Source: CAZYJR01 sp964647905 (GTDB lineage: Bacteria; Desulfobacterota; DSM-4660; Desulfatiglandales; HGW-15). Taken from it: 64,000 bases of DNA. The notes under the pieces were generated by a model. It saw only the letters and a list, made by a program, of their open reading frames with translations, searched no databases and was not told the DNA's origin. A program made the translations under genes and the position numbers. Positions 19,676 through 29,264 of the stretch are shown here, piece after piece. The stretch spans positions 1 through 64,000 of the forward strand of contig CAZYJR010000017.1 in NCBI GenBank assembly GCA_964647905.1. Direction: 5' to 3'. Position 1 is the stretch's first letter; every line of letters starts with the position of its first letter.

Positions 19676-19710
19676 CAGGAGGCCGGTCTTTCCCGAGCCG
19701 CCCGGATGCC

Positions 19711-21303
19711 TCAAGGCATGGACCGGAGCACCCCTTCGGCCACATGGTCCTGGAACGGCTCGAAGTGCTTCTTGAAGTCCGCCGCCAGCTTTGCGGCCCG
19801 CTGGTCGTAGGCGGCAGGATCCCCGGACGCGGTCCTGGGATCCAGTATCTCAGCCGGGACGCCCTCCACTTTATCCGGTATCCTCAACCCGAAGACCGGA
19901 TCGGTATGGTACTCCACCTCTTCCAGCCTGCCTTCGAGAATGGCCTTCACTATGGCCCGCGAGTGGGAGATGCGGATCCGGGACGCCTCTCCGGCGGGTT
20001 TTCCGCTCCAGCCGGTGTTCACCAGCCAGCAAGCCGCCCCGTGCTTTTCCACTTTCTTCCTAAGGAGGTCCGCGTAGACCACCGGGGGGAGGGCCATGAA
20101 GGGCGCGCCGAAGCAGGCGCTGAAGGTGGCCTGTGGTTCCTTGACGCCCTGCTCGGTGCCGGCCACCTTGGCCGTGTAGCCGGTAAGGAAATGGAAGACC
20201 GCCTGGTCCACGCTCAGGCGGGCGACCGGCGGCATGACCCCGAAGGCGTCGCATGTGAGCATGATTATGTTGCGCGGGTGGCCGCATACCCCGCGCCTGG
20301 AGGCGCTGGGTATGTGGCTGATGGGATAGGCCGCCCGGGTGTTCTCGGTGAGGGAGTCGTCGTCCAGATCCAGCCGGCGCGAGTGCTGGTTCAGGGAGAC
20401 GTTCTCCAGTATGGTGCCGAAGCGCCTGGTGGTTTCATAAATCTCGGGTTCCTCCTCCCGGGAGAGGCGGATGACCTTTGCGTAACACCCGCCCTCGAAG
20501 TTGAATATCCCTTCCTCGCTCCAGCCGTGTTCGTCGTCTCCTATCAGGATCCGGTCCGGGTCCGCTGAAAGGGAGGTCTTCCCTGTGCCCGAGAGCCCGA
20601 AGAATATGGCGGCGTCCCCCTGCGCGCCCGCGTTGGCCGAGCAATGCATGGACAGGACCGATTCCTGGGGATAGAAGTAGTTCAGCATGGTGAAGACGGA
20701 TTTCTTGATCTCCCCGGCATAGCTGGTGCCTCCTATGAGCACCAGCTTCCTGCCCAGGTGGATCAGGATAAAGGCCTCGGAGTGGGTCCCGTCCAGCTGG
20801 GGCTCCGCATTGAACCGGGGCATGCCGATAACGGTGAACTGGGGGTTGTGCTTTTCCGCCTCCCCCTTGTCTTGAAGCTGTATGAACATGTTCCTGGCAA
20901 AAAGGCTGTGCCACGCCCGCTCCGTGATCACCCTGATCGGGATGCGGCGGGAGGGCTCGGCCCCCACGAAGCAGTCCTGGACAAAGATGTCCTTGTTCTG
21001 GAGATAGGCGCTCAGCCGATAGAAGATATTGACGAAGCGCTGCTCTTCAATGCCCCGGTTGACATCCCCCCACCAGATCTTGTTCTCGCTGGAGGGCTCC
21101 TTCACTATGAAGCGGTCCAGGGGGGAGCGGCCCATGTGATGCCCGGTTCTGACCACAGCCGGCCCGAGGTGGGCTATATGCCCCTCCCGCCTCCTTATGA
21201 TCTGCTCGTAGAGATGAGGGGTCGAAGGGTTCCAGTACACCGTTCCCAGGTTCCTGAATCCCATCTTCTCCAACTCGGGCCGCACGTCCTTGTAATTGAA
21301 CAT
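19711..21303 (-). CDS. pckA: Phosphoenolpyruvate carboxykinase (ATP)
   Basis: A 530-aa enzyme that converts oxaloacetate plus ATP to phosphoenolpyruvate, CO2 and ADP, or works in reverse as an anaplerotic CO2-fixing step. The phosphate loop GLSGTGKT is at residues 236-243, the substrate loop GGTSYAGEIKKS at 191-202 and the metal-binding motif in GDDEHGWS. These are the signatures of the ATP-dependent family. The ATG at 21303 follows GGGAGG; a longer frame running into the upstream kinase gene is rejected. It probably shares a transcript with the sugar kinase 17 bp upstream. Confidence 0.95.
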   Translation of the reverse strand: MFNYKDVRPELEKMGFRNLGTVYWNPSTPHLYEQIIRRREGHIAHLGPAVVRTGHHMGRSPLDRFIVKEPSSENKIWWGDVNRGIEEQRFVNIFYRLSAYLQNKDIFVQDCFVGAEPSRRIPIRVITERAWHSLFARNMFIQLQDKGEAEKHNPQFTVIGMPRFNAEPQLDGTHSEAFILIHLGRKLVLIGGTSYAGEIKKSVFTMLNYFYPQESVLSMHCSANAGAQGDAAIFFGLSGTGKTSLSADPDRILIGDDEHGWSEEGIFNFEGGCYAKVIRLSREEEPEIYETTRRFGTILENVSLNQHSRRLDLDDDSLTENTRAAYPISHIPSASRRGVCGHPRNIIMLTCDAFGVMPPVARLSVDQAVFHFLTGYTAKVAGTEQGVKEPQATFSACFGAPFMALPPVVYADLLRKKVEKHGAACWLVNTGWSGKPAGEASRIRISHSRAIVKAILEGRLEEVEYHTDPVFGLRIPDKVEGVPAEILDPRTASGDPAAYDQRAAKLAADFKKHFEPFQDHVAEGVLRSMP

Positions 21304-21320
21304 CTCGGTCTCCTCCCTGG

Positions 21321-22247
21321 CTATATCTCTTCCACGGTAACCCGGGGCAGCAGCTCCTCCACCGTGTCCCGGTGGCAGAGCTCGGTGCCCGGCGTCTTTG
21401 CAGTGGCCGTACCGGCCGCGGCCGAGAGCCTCAGGCACTCATCCAGGCTTTTCCCTCGGGAATGGGCCAGGATGAATCCGGCAACGGCCGAGTCGCCCGC
21501 CCCCACGGTGCTCTCCACGTCAACGGCCGGGGCGGCAGCCTTGAGCCGTGTCTTGCCGGCCGAGAGGATCAGCCCTTCCTTCCCCCTGGAGACCAGGATA
21601 AAGGGTATCCCCAGGCTGTGTAGCTCGCGGCATGCATCCAGGATCCCGGGGTCGGATTGCAGGTCGCGCCCCAAGAGGCGCGACAGCTCGTGGATGTTCG
21701 GCTTGATGCACGTGGGCTGGAACTCCACCGCCTCCTTCAGGGCCTTCCCGTCCGCATCCAGCATGGTGAAGGCCCCCAATTTCTTGGCCGCCACAATGAG
21801 CTGGCCGTAAATGTTGGGTGTCACGCCCCTGGGAAGGCTCCCGCTCATCACCAGGTAGGTCATGTCCTGGATGGATAGTATTTGACGGTAGAAATCCGCG
21901 ATCTCTGTAGGGCTTATCTCTGGCCCTGAGGCACTGATCATATACTGCCTGCCTGCGCCCGCCTCCCTCAGAATAATATTGGTGCGTGTCTCGCCCGAGA
22001 TACGAGTGAAGCTTATCATGACCCCGGCGTTTATCAGAAGGCCCTCCAACTGCAGGCCGTCATAGCCCCCCACAAGGCCCAGGGCCACGCTCCTCCCGTC
22101 GAGCTCGGTAATCACCCTGGATACGTCTATCCCTTTTCCGGCTGCGTAGTGCTTCTCGGAGACCACCCGGGTGGTGTCGTCCTCCAGGAGTCGCTCCAAC
22201 ATGACGGCTCGATCCAGGGCCGGATTCAACGTCACTGTGTATATCAT
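21321..22247 (-). CDS. PfkB-family sugar-phosphate kinase (1-phosphofructokinase / 6-phosphofructokinase 2 type)
   Basis: A 308-aa ribokinase-fold kinase. The N-terminus IYTVTLNPALDRAV and the C-terminal GAGDSAVAGF (anion hole and catalytic Asp) place it in the FruK/LacC/PfkB group that phosphorylates fructose-1-P, fructose-6-P or tagatose-6-P. No fructose PTS gene is adjacent, so a glycolytic phosphofructokinase role is as likely as fructose use. The ATG at 22247 is 6 bp after a GAGG site; a TTG at 22253 is less likely. The gene order with pckA couples two steps of central carbon flow. Confidence 0.85.
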   Translation of the reverse strand: MIYTVTLNPALDRAVMLERLLEDDTTRVVSEKHYAAGKGIDVSRVITELDGRSVALGLVGGYDGLQLEGLLINAGVMISFTRISGETRTNIILREAGAGRQYMISASGPEISPTEIADFYRQILSIQDMTYLVMSGSLPRGVTPNIYGQLIVAAKKLGAFTMLDADGKALKEAVEFQPTCIKPNIHELSRLLGRDLQSDPGILDACRELHSLGIPFILVSRGKEGLILSAGKTRLKAAAPAVDVESTVGAGDSAVAGFILAHSRGKSLDECLRLSAAAGTATAKTPGTELCHRDTVEELLPRVTVEEI

Positions 22248-22506
22248 GGGCAATCCTCGAGAAAGAGATCAGGGGTTTGTTTCGGGTACTCCGCGACCGG
22301 CTCCCCTTGTATCACGTGCTCCCGCTCCTTTACAACGGGTAGACTATACACTTAAGTGAAGGTGGATGATAAATGGAAACGGAAGCCGGGATACAGAGTT
22401 GCCCGCATGCCGGTGGTCGCCCCGAGAGTATATGGATTCATGTTGCAAAAGGTGATCGGATCCGGGTAGTCTTGGATTGATTTGCGACCCCAGCGGAGGA
22501 GGAAGA

Positions 22507-23373
22507 ATGGAGAGGCATCTCTTGGTGACGGTAAGCGAGCAGATGAGCGCACTTCACGGCGGCCGTTTCGCCGGGAGCTTTTTCGAGAACAAGGACTCGG
22601 TCAGGCTCACTCTCTTCTACACTGTTCCCCGACCAGCGGCGGTTTGGGGCGGGGAGAAGACCGAAGATCTGGTAAGAGAGCAGGAAGACATGGCCCGCAA
22701 GTACGCGGACCAGGGCCGAAAGGCCCTGCAGGAGGCCAAAAAGGAGCTGCTCCACCTGGGCTTCCCTGAGGAAAACATAGTGCTCAAGCTCCAGGGCCGC
22801 CAGCTTACCAAGACAAAGGACATACTGGAGGAGGCCTCACACGGGCTTTATGACGCCCTAGTGCTGGGCCGTCGGGGCCTCAACTGGTTCGAGGAGGCCT
22901 TTGAGGGGAGCGTCAGCCGCGACCTCTTGGACAGCCTACCCTCTTGCCCCATCTGGATATGCCGCCGGCCCCAGGAGGGGGGGAAGGGGGTCCTGCTGTG
23001 CATGGACGGCTCTGAGGCTTCTTACCGGATGGCGGACCACGTGGGCTTCATCCTGGGGAAGGTCCATCCTCACCCGGTCAAGATCTTCGTGGTAAAGGGA
23101 CAGTCCCTGCGCGCGGAGCCCGGTGCGGTCATAGAAAAAGGCCAAGAGCTCTTGAGAAAATCAGGGGTGCCCAACGTGCGGGTGAGCACCTCGGCCGTGG
23201 ATGCCTCGAGCCCTCTCAAGGCCATCGAGAGGGAGGCCCGGAAGGGCGGGTATGCCGCTGTGGCCGTGGGCCGGGCGGCCAAGAAGAGCCTCGCCGACCG
23301 GGTCTTCTTCGGGTCCGTCAGCATGGGGCTCTTCCGCAGGATCGAGCACTCAGCCTTGTGGATCACAGCCTAG
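22507..23373 (+). CDS. Tandem-domain universal stress protein
   Basis: A 288-aa cytosolic protein built of two UspA folds, about residues 1-150 and 155-288. The first ends with ALVLGRRGLNWFEEAFEGSVSR, whose loop is close to the ATP-binding G-x2-G-x9-GS pattern. The second ends with AVAVGRAAKKSLADRVFFGSVS. A very strong GGAGGAGGA site sits 4 bp before the ATG. It is divergent from the sugar kinase and convergent with trkH. UspA proteins respond to starvation or redox stress; the ligand here is unknown. Confidence 0.88.
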   Translation: MERHLLVTVSEQMSALHGGRFAGSFFENKDSVRLTLFYTVPRPAAVWGGEKTEDLVREQEDMARKYADQGRKALQEAKKELLHLGFPEENIVLKLQGRQLTKTKDILEEASHGLYDALVLGRRGLNWFEEAFEGSVSRDLLDSLPSCPIWICRRPQEGGKGVLLCMDGSEASYRMADHVGFILGKVHPHPVKIFVVKGQSLRAEPGAVIEKGQELLRKSGVPNVRVSTSAVDASSPLKAIEREARKGGYAAVAVGRAAKKSLADRVFFGSVSMGLFRRIEHSALWITA

Positions 23374-23449
23374 CCCGAGAGGCCCTGAGCTGGAAGGGGT
23401 TTTCAGTGGTCACTCGAGCAGTACTGGGTCCGGGGCCCCTTTCGAACAC

Positions 23450-24898
23450 TCATTTCTTCCAGAACTCGGGTATGAGGAGCACGATGACCGTGTAGATCTC
23501 CAGGCGCCCGAGCAGCATGCAGAAGATCAGGATCCACTTCCCGGCCATGGGGATCTCCAGGTAGTTTCGGACGGGCCCGACCGCTCCGAGGCCGGGTCCT
23601 ATGTTCCCTATGGAGGCTGCGACCGAGGCGAATGCGCTCACCATGTCCAGGCCCAAGGCTGACATGGCAAGCACCGCAGCAATGAAAAGACCCAAGAAGA
23701 GCAGAAAGAAACCCACGAAGCTGCTCAGAACGTCGTTGGGGACCGGCCTCCCGCCGAGCTTCACCGTGGTCACGGCCCTGGGATGGATGATCCTGAATAT
23801 CTCCCTGTAGCCGTGCTTGACCAGGAGCATCACGCGCATGATCTTGATGCCCCCTCCGGTCGACCCGGCCATGCCCCCGAGGAACATGCAAAGGAGCAGG
23901 ATGTTGCGGGAGAGTGTGGGCCATTGATCATAGTCGGCGGTCACGAAGCCCGTGGTGGTGAGAATGGACCCCACCTGGAACGAGGCGTATCTGAGGGCAT
24001 CCGGGATCGAGCCGTAGACCGGGCCCAGTATGTCCCAGGTCACCACCAATGTGAACACGGCGAATAGGCCCACGAATGCCCGGAACTCCGGGGCCTTCCC
24101 GAAAACGGAGACCTGCCCGGTGATGAAGCGGTAGTGGAGGGAGAAGTTTATTCCGGCGAGGAGCATGAAGACCAGTATGACCACATCCATGTAAGTGCTG
24201 TTATAGTGGGCTATGCTTATGTTCTTTGGGGAGAACCCGCCCGTGGGCATGGTACAGAACGCGTGGCACACCGCCTCGAAAAGGGGCATGCCGCCGCCCA
24301 GGAGCAGGAGTATCTCCAGCGCGGTAATCAGGATATAGACTTTCCACAGGGTCTTTGCCGTATCCGAGATCCTGGGTTTGAGCTTGTCCACCACGGGGCT
24401 CGGGACCTCGGCCTTGTAAAGCTGCATCCCGCCGATTCCCAGGAAGGGCAGTATGGCCACGGACAGGACAATGATCCCCATGCCCCCGAACCACTGGGTC
24501 TGGCTCCTCCAGAGAAGAACCCCTCTCGGGAGGCCCTCGATATCCGAGAGTATGGAGGCCCCGGTGGTGGTGAACCCGGATATGGACTCGAAGTAGGCAT
24601 TGGTGAAGACCGGGATCGAGCCGGACAACAGGTACGGCAGGGTCCCCACCAGCCCGGCCACCACCCAGCCCAGGGTCACCATGAGGACCCCGTCGCGATG
24701 GCTCAGTTGCACGGGTTCGTGCCTGCGGGTGGATAGGGCGAGGGCCGAGCCGGCCGCTGCGGCGACCGCCATGGAAAGGGCCAGGGCGAGTGCGCTTCCG
24801 TCGCCGTATCCCAGGGATACAGCCAGGGGGCCGGCCATGGAAAGCCCCAGTACCAGGACCAGGAGGCCCATGAAGTTCAGGATGGGCTTGGCGTGCAT
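23450..24898 (-). CDS. trkH: Potassium uptake protein TrkH
   Basis: A 482-aa inner-membrane K+ translocating subunit. The four pore loops are visible in order: SISGFTTTGAS, HAFCTMPTGGFS, GSILTTTGFVTADY and ASIGNIGPGLG; each contributes a filter glycine. Length agrees with TrkH (about 483 aa). The start codon overlaps the trkA stop by one base (TGATG), so the two subunits should be made in a fixed ratio. Confidence 0.95.
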   Translation of the reverse strand: MHAKPILNFMGLLVLVLGLSMAGPLAVSLGYGDGSALALALSMAVAAAAGSALALSTRRHEPVQLSHRDGVLMVTLGWVVAGLVGTLPYLLSGSIPVFTNAYFESISGFTTTGASILSDIEGLPRGVLLWRSQTQWFGGMGIIVLSVAILPFLGIGGMQLYKAEVPSPVVDKLKPRISDTAKTLWKVYILITALEILLLLGGGMPLFEAVCHAFCTMPTGGFSPKNISIAHYNSTYMDVVILVFMLLAGINFSLHYRFITGQVSVFGKAPEFRAFVGLFAVFTLVVTWDILGPVYGSIPDALRYASFQVGSILTTTGFVTADYDQWPTLSRNILLLCMFLGGMAGSTGGGIKIMRVMLLVKHGYREIFRIIHPRAVTTVKLGGRPVPNDVLSSFVGFFLLFLGLFIAAVLAMSALGLDMVSAFASVAASIGNIGPGLGAVGPVRNYLEIPMAGKWILIFCMLLGRLEIYTVIVLLIPEFWKK

Positions 24899-26256
24899 CA
24901 GAAGTAGTCCAGCTTTACCGTGAGCAGCTTTTCCAGCTTTGGTATGGCCTTGTGGAGGGAGAAGATTATCAGGTGATCCTTTTCCTTTACTATACTATCA
25001 CCACTCGGAATTATTATTTCTTCTCCCCTGACTATCGCGCCCACAATGGCGCCCTTTGGAAACTTCACATCGGAAAGGGGTGTATTCACGACATCGGATG
25101 TCGCCAAGGCCTCGGCCTCGATGGCCTCGGCATGCTCGCCCTTGAGCGGGGCCACCGAGATAATCCGTCCCCGCCTGATATGCTGGAGAATGGCGCGTAT
25201 GGCTGAGAGGCGGGAGCTTACCACCGTGTCTATGCCGATGGAGCTGACCAGTGGTATATAGCTGAGCTTGTTGATCCTGGTGACGGTCTTTTTCGCCCCC
25301 AACCCCTTGGCCAGAAGAGAGATGAGCACGTTGCTCTCCTCGTCTCCCGTGATGGCGACCAGGAAGTCCGAGCTGGCGATGTTCTCCTCCAGCAGGAGGT
25401 CTCGGTCCGTTCCGTCTCCGTTTATCACGATCACCTTGTCCAGGTTCTCGGCCAGGTGGGCGCATCTCTCCGGGTCCCTGTCGATTATCTTGGTGGAGAT
25501 GCGGGACCTGTCCAGGGCGTTCGCAAGGGCCGCCCCGGTCTGCCCGCCCCCCACTATGATCACCCTGCGGAGCTCCCTCTGCCTGATCCCGAAGAACCTG
25601 AAGACCTTTTGGATTTCATCCGACCGCGTTACCACGTAGACCAGGTCGTTTGCCTGGATGGCGTCCTCGCCATGCGGGATGAAGACCTCCTCTCCCCTGA
25701 CTATGGCCCCCACCAGGAGATCGCCTTCCATGTCCTTGAACGAGAGGAGCTTTTTGCCCGCGAACGGCGACTCCGGCCTGATGGTCACACCGATCAGCTT
25801 CACCCTGCCGCCGACGAAGTCGATCACGTCCGAGGCCTCGGGGACCATCATCAGGTTCCTGATGGTCTCCACCATGATGGACTCCGGATTGATTATATGG
25901 TCTATGCCGAGGAAGTCCTGGGACAGGAAGTCCTTGACCTCCAGGTACTCGGGGTTTCTCAGGCGGACCACCTTTATCAGGTAGGGGTTGAGCTGGCGGG
26001 CGAGCATGCAGGCGATGAGGTTGACTTCATCGCTGTCAGTGGCCGCCACCAGCATCTCGGCCTCCACGACCCCCGCCATCTTAAGCATCCTGGGGCTGGT
26101 CCCGGATCCCAGCACGGCCTGGACGTCGAGCTCTTCATTGATCCGGTCGGTCTTTTCCGGATCCTTGTCGATCAGGACCACGTCCTGGTTCTCCCGGGAG
26201 AGCCTCTGGGCTATGTGAAACCCGACCTCACCGGCACCCACTATTATCGTCTTCAA
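24898..26256 (-). CDS. trkA: Trk potassium uptake regulator TrkA (TTG start)
   Basis: A 452-aa cytosolic gating subunit with two NAD(H)-binding RCK domains: TIIVGAGEVGFHIAQRL at the N-terminus and VIIVGGGQTGAALANAL near residue 235. Each is followed by a TrkA_C domain. The start is a TTG at 26256, 5 bp after GGGAGG; there is no in-frame ATG nearby, and the longer frame upstream has no family similarity. The resulting length matches E. coli TrkA (458 aa). Confidence 0.93.
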   Translation of the reverse strand: MKTIIVGAGEVGFHIAQRLSRENQDVVLIDKDPEKTDRINEELDVQAVLGSGTSPRMLKMAGVVEAEMLVAATDSDEVNLIACMLARQLNPYLIKVVRLRNPEYLEVKDFLSQDFLGIDHIINPESIMVETIRNLMMVPEASDVIDFVGGRVKLIGVTIRPESPFAGKKLLSFKDMEGDLLVGAIVRGEEVFIPHGEDAIQANDLVYVVTRSDEIQKVFRFFGIRQRELRRVIIVGGGQTGAALANALDRSRISTKIIDRDPERCAHLAENLDKVIVINGDGTDRDLLLEENIASSDFLVAITGDEESNVLISLLAKGLGAKKTVTRINKLSYIPLVSSIGIDTVVSSRLSAIRAILQHIRRGRIISVAPLKGEHAEAIEAEALATSDVVNTPLSDVKFPKGAIVGAIVRGEEIIIPSGDSIVKEKDHLIIFSLHKAIPKLEKLLTVKLDYF

Positions 26257-26479
26257 TCCGTCCTCCCTGATCGCCCGCGGCCGTCCCCCGCCCGGGCCGC
26301 GGCGGGTCTTGGCATCAGGGGGGCATCTTAGACGCGGGCCTTCGGGAAAGTCAATGGCAAGCAGCGGGTGGGCGGAATCAGGGTGGACAACCACCCGCCC
26401 GGGTGATAGTCTCAATCGCCTCCGGGATCAGGGGATTGGTACCCGGGATACCAGCAGCGGCGGTCGGGAAGCAGGGCGC

Positions 26480-27490
26480 ATGATCAAGGCACCAGAGGTC
26501 GCATTGAGCGGCAATGACTTCAAACGGTATATAGACAAGTTCTCCGAGACCACGATCCTGGTCATCGGCGACATTATAATGGACAAGTACGTGTGGGGCC
26601 ATGTTTCGCGGATCTCCCCCGAGGCCCCGGTGCCGGTGGTGGAGGTCAAGCAGGAGACCAAGCGCCTGGGCGGAGCCGCGAACGTGCTCAACAACATAGC
26701 CTCCCTGGGCGGCAGGTGCATTCTTTGCGGAGTGGTGGGGGACGACCACTCGGGCCGCGAGATGCTGGAGCAGGTGGGGGGTATGGGACTGCCGGTGGAC
26801 GGGATCCTGAAGGTGTCCGACCGCCCAACCAGCGTCAAATCCAGGGTGGTGGCGTACAACCAGCAGGTTGTGCGGTTCGACCGGGAGAGCAGGAAGAGCA
26901 TCCCGGAGGAGGCCGTTCAGGGGATCCTGGAGCATATAAGGGCGATCAGCCGGGAAGTGGACGCGATTATCGTTGCCGATTACGGCAAGGGCGTGATCTC
27001 CGAGGCCATGATGAAGGGACTCAGGGGCTTGGTTTGGGACTCCGGAATATTGATGGCCGTGGATCCCAAGACCGGCAACTTTGAGTACTACAAGGGAGTC
27101 GACGTGATCACCCCCAACCATCACGAAGCAGGGGCCTATTGCCGGCGGGATATCGAGGACGAGGCCTCCCTGCTGGAGGCCGGCAGGTACATGCTGGAGA
27201 GCCTGGAGGCCGGCTCCGTGCTGATCACCCAGGGAAAGGACGGCATGACCCTTTTTGAGAGCGACGGGGCGGTAAGCCACATACCGACGGTGGCTCGAAA
27301 GGTCTTTGACGTGACCGGCGCGGGGGATACGGTGATCAGCACCTTGTGTCTGGGGCTTGCATCGGGCATGGATTTCAAGTCGGCGGCGGTCATAGCCAAC
27401 TTTGCGGCCGGGATCGTCGTGGGTGAGCTGGGTACCTCCACCGTGAACGGACAAGAGCTCAAGGAGACCGTAAACGGAAGGATCAAGTGA
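26480..27490 (+). CDS. rfaE1: D-glycero-beta-D-manno-heptose-7-phosphate kinase (RfaE1/HldE kinase domain)
   Basis: A 336-aa PfkB-family kinase for ADP-heptose synthesis (lipopolysaccharide inner core). Motifs: VIGDIIMDKYVWGHVSRISP, then RLGGAANVLNNIASLGG and the C-terminal GAGDTVIS. The N-terminal pattern is specific to RfaE domain I. The adenylyltransferase domain of bifunctional HldE is absent, so a separate RfaE2 must be encoded elsewhere. The ATG at 26480 is preferred to upstream in-frame starts that add unrelated residues. Confidence 0.9.
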   Translation: MIKAPEVALSGNDFKRYIDKFSETTILVIGDIIMDKYVWGHVSRISPEAPVPVVEVKQETKRLGGAANVLNNIASLGGRCILCGVVGDDHSGREMLEQVGGMGLPVDGILKVSDRPTSVKSRVVAYNQQVVRFDRESRKSIPEEAVQGILEHIRAISREVDAIIVADYGKGVISEAMMKGLRGLVWDSGILMAVDPKTGNFEYYKGVDVITPNHHEAGAYCRRDIEDEASLLEAGRYMLESLEAGSVLITQGKDGMTLFESDGAVSHIPTVARKVFDVTGAGDTVISTLCLGLASGMDFKSAAVIANFAAGIVVGELGTSTVNGQELKETVNGRIK

Positions 27491-27539
27491 CCGGCCCGAG
27501 GGGGGAGGCGCTCCGGGCCGATGCGCCCCCGAGGTGGCA

Positions 27540-28085
27540 ATGAGCACCCCGACCGAGGCAGACCCGGTCAAGCGTATCGCAGGGCTCATCTCACCCGACC
27601 CGGAGATCCTGGGGAAGACCATTGAGGAGCTGGAGGCCCTTTTCGGCCGAGTGGATTGGGTCAGCCCCCTGCTGGACTTCGACAAGACCAGGTACTATGA
27701 AAGGGAGATGGGCCGGCCTCTCTACAGGCGTTTCATCTCGTTCCGGGATCCGATGCCCCAGGACGGGCTCCCCGAGACCAAGCTGGAGACCAATCGGCTG
27801 GAGGATAGGACCAGGCGTGGAGGAAGGCGCGTGGTGAACGTGGACCCCGGGTATTTGTGCCTGGAGCGTCTGGTCCTGGCTACAGGGAAGAATTTCCCGC
27901 ATCGGATCTATCTGGGCAGGGGGATATACGCCGATCTCACCCTGATATTCCGCAAGGGGACATTTCACCCCCTGGAATGGACCTACCCGGATTTTCGGGA
28001 TCCTCTGGTGATAGGGTATTTCAATGAGCTGCGCGAGAGGTTCCGAATGGAGATACGCGCTGCAAGAGAGGTGAGCCCTTGCTGA
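27540..28085 (+). CDS. DUF4416 family protein
   Basis: A 181-aa soluble protein of unknown function, seen mainly in Desulfobacterota and related anaerobes. Recognisable are FDKTRYYEREMGRPLYRRF, then NVDPGYLCLERLVLAT and HRIYLGRGIYADLTL. The ATG follows a GAGG site by 5 bp. The 3' end overlaps the yicC TTG start by 7 bp, so the two are translationally coupled. Its constant position beside heptose kinase, YicC and Gmk is the only hint to its role. Confidence 0.82.
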   Translation: MSTPTEADPVKRIAGLISPDPEILGKTIEELEALFGRVDWVSPLLDFDKTRYYEREMGRPLYRRFISFRDPMPQDGLPETKLETNRLEDRTRRGGRRVVNVDPGYLCLERLVLATGKNFPHRIYLGRGIYADLTLIFRKGTFHPLEWTYPDFRDPLVIGYFNELRERFRMEIRAAREVSPC

Positions 28086-28960
28086 AAAGCATGACCGCGT
28101 TCGGCCGGGCCGAGCACGGCTCGGGGGATGTCAGGGTGACCGTGGAGACCCGGTCGGTCAACCACCGCTACAGGGACCTTTCCCTGCGCCTTCCCAAGAC
28201 GCTCCAGTCCCTGGAGGAATCGGTCAAGGCCATGGTCGTCGGCCGGGTAGGCCGGGGCCGGGTCGAGCTGAGCATCGAGCTGGACGCCGGCCCTGCGGGC
28301 GCGGACTATGATGTGTCGCTCAACGTGCCCCTTGCCCGGGCCTACGCCCGGGTCTTGCGGCGGCTCCGGGAGGAGGTGGGAGCTGATCCGGAGGTCAGGG
28401 CGGAGACATTCCTTCAGGTGCGGGACATGGTGGTGGTCAGGCCTGTGGAGGCCGATTCGGACTCCTTGCGGCCCGTGGTGATGGAGGCGGTCTCGGCGGC
28501 CCTGGACGAGCTGGAGCGAATGCGGCTGCAGGAGGGCAGGGCCTTGGAGTCCGACTTCAGGGCGAGGATAGCCTCGGTACGGGGGAACCTGGACCGGATC
28601 GAGGACAGGGCGCCTCAGGTGGTGGATGAGTACCGTCGGAGGCTGAGTGAGAGGGTGGAGGCCCTGGCTCAGGGCCTTGAGGTGGACGAGTCCAGGCTGG
28701 CCCAGGAGGTGGCGATCTTTGCCGGCAGGTGCGATGTGACGGAGGAAGTGGTGCGGAGCCGCGGCCACCTTGGGCAGTTCGAGGAGTTCTTGTCCGCTGG
28801 AGAGCCGGTGGGCCGAAGGCTGGATTTCCTTATCCAGGAGCTCAACCGGGAGGTGAACACCATCAGCTCCAAGGCATCCGATGCGGAGATTTCCTCGGTT
28901 GTGGTGGAGACCAAAGGCGACTTGGAGAAGCTGAGGGAGCAGGTGCAGAACGTTGAATGA
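28079..28960 (+). CDS. yicC: YicC family endoribonuclease-like protein (TTG start)
   Basis: A 293-aa protein with the YicC_N start LKSMTAFGRAEHGSG and the DUF1732 C-terminus (REVNTISSKASDAEISSVVV). E. coli YicC (YicC/RNase family) has been linked to endonucleolytic decay of small RNAs. The TTG at 28079 fits the family N-terminus; the alternative ATG at 28091 would remove four conserved residues. It is coupled with the upstream DUF4416 gene and is followed by remA and gmk, a conserved order. Confidence 0.88.
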   Translation: MLKSMTAFGRAEHGSGDVRVTVETRSVNHRYRDLSLRLPKTLQSLEESVKAMVVGRVGRGRVELSIELDAGPAGADYDVSLNVPLARAYARVLRRLREEVGADPEVRAETFLQVRDMVVVRPVEADSDSLRPVVMEAVSAALDELERMRLQEGRALESDFRARIASVRGNLDRIEDRAPQVVDEYRRRLSERVEALAQGLEVDESRLAQEVAIFAGRCDVTEEVVRSRGHLGQFEEFLSAGEPVGRRLDFLIQELNREVNTISSKASDAEISSVVVETKGDLEKLREQVQNVE

Positions 28961-28990
28961 GATGCCCGGGGATGGTGCAGGAGGGAGCAA

Positions 28991-29263
28991 ATGAATTCAA
29001 AGTTGGTAAACATCGGTTTCGGAAACACCGTGGTCTCCAGGCGGGTTGTGGCGATTATCTCCCCCAACACCGCTCCTGTAAAGCGGCTCCGCGACGAGGC
29101 CCGGGAAGACCGCCGCCTGATTGACGCCACACAGGGCCGTAAGACAAGATCTGTGATCATCACGGACAGCAATCACGTTGTGCTCTCGGCCATCCAATCC
29201 GAGACCCTGGCCCAGCGCTTCGCCCTGGATTGCCGGCTGACCAAGGAAGACCTGGAAGAATAG
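28991..29263 (+). CDS. remA: RemA/DUF370 family DNA-binding regulator
   Basis: A 90-aa protein matching the whole DUF370 domain: LVNIGFGNTVVSRRVVAIIS, then APVKRLRDEAR, LIDATQGRKTRSVIITDSNH and LSAIQSETLAQR. In Bacillus subtilis RemA activates biofilm matrix and osmoprotection genes as a DNA-wrapping oligomer. Position directly before gmk is conserved widely. The gap to gmk is one base. Confidence 0.88.
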   Translation: MNSKLVNIGFGNTVVSRRVVAIISPNTAPVKRLRDEAREDRRLIDATQGRKTRSVIITDSNHVVLSAIQSETLAQRFALDCRLTKEDLEE

Positions 29264-29264
29264 A

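Noticed and set aside
18889..20568. Plus-strand frame of 559 codons spanning the mscS end, antiporter remnant and pckA
   Set aside because: It is antisense to mscS and pckA, is Gly/Arg/Pro-rich without domains and has no ribosome binding site.
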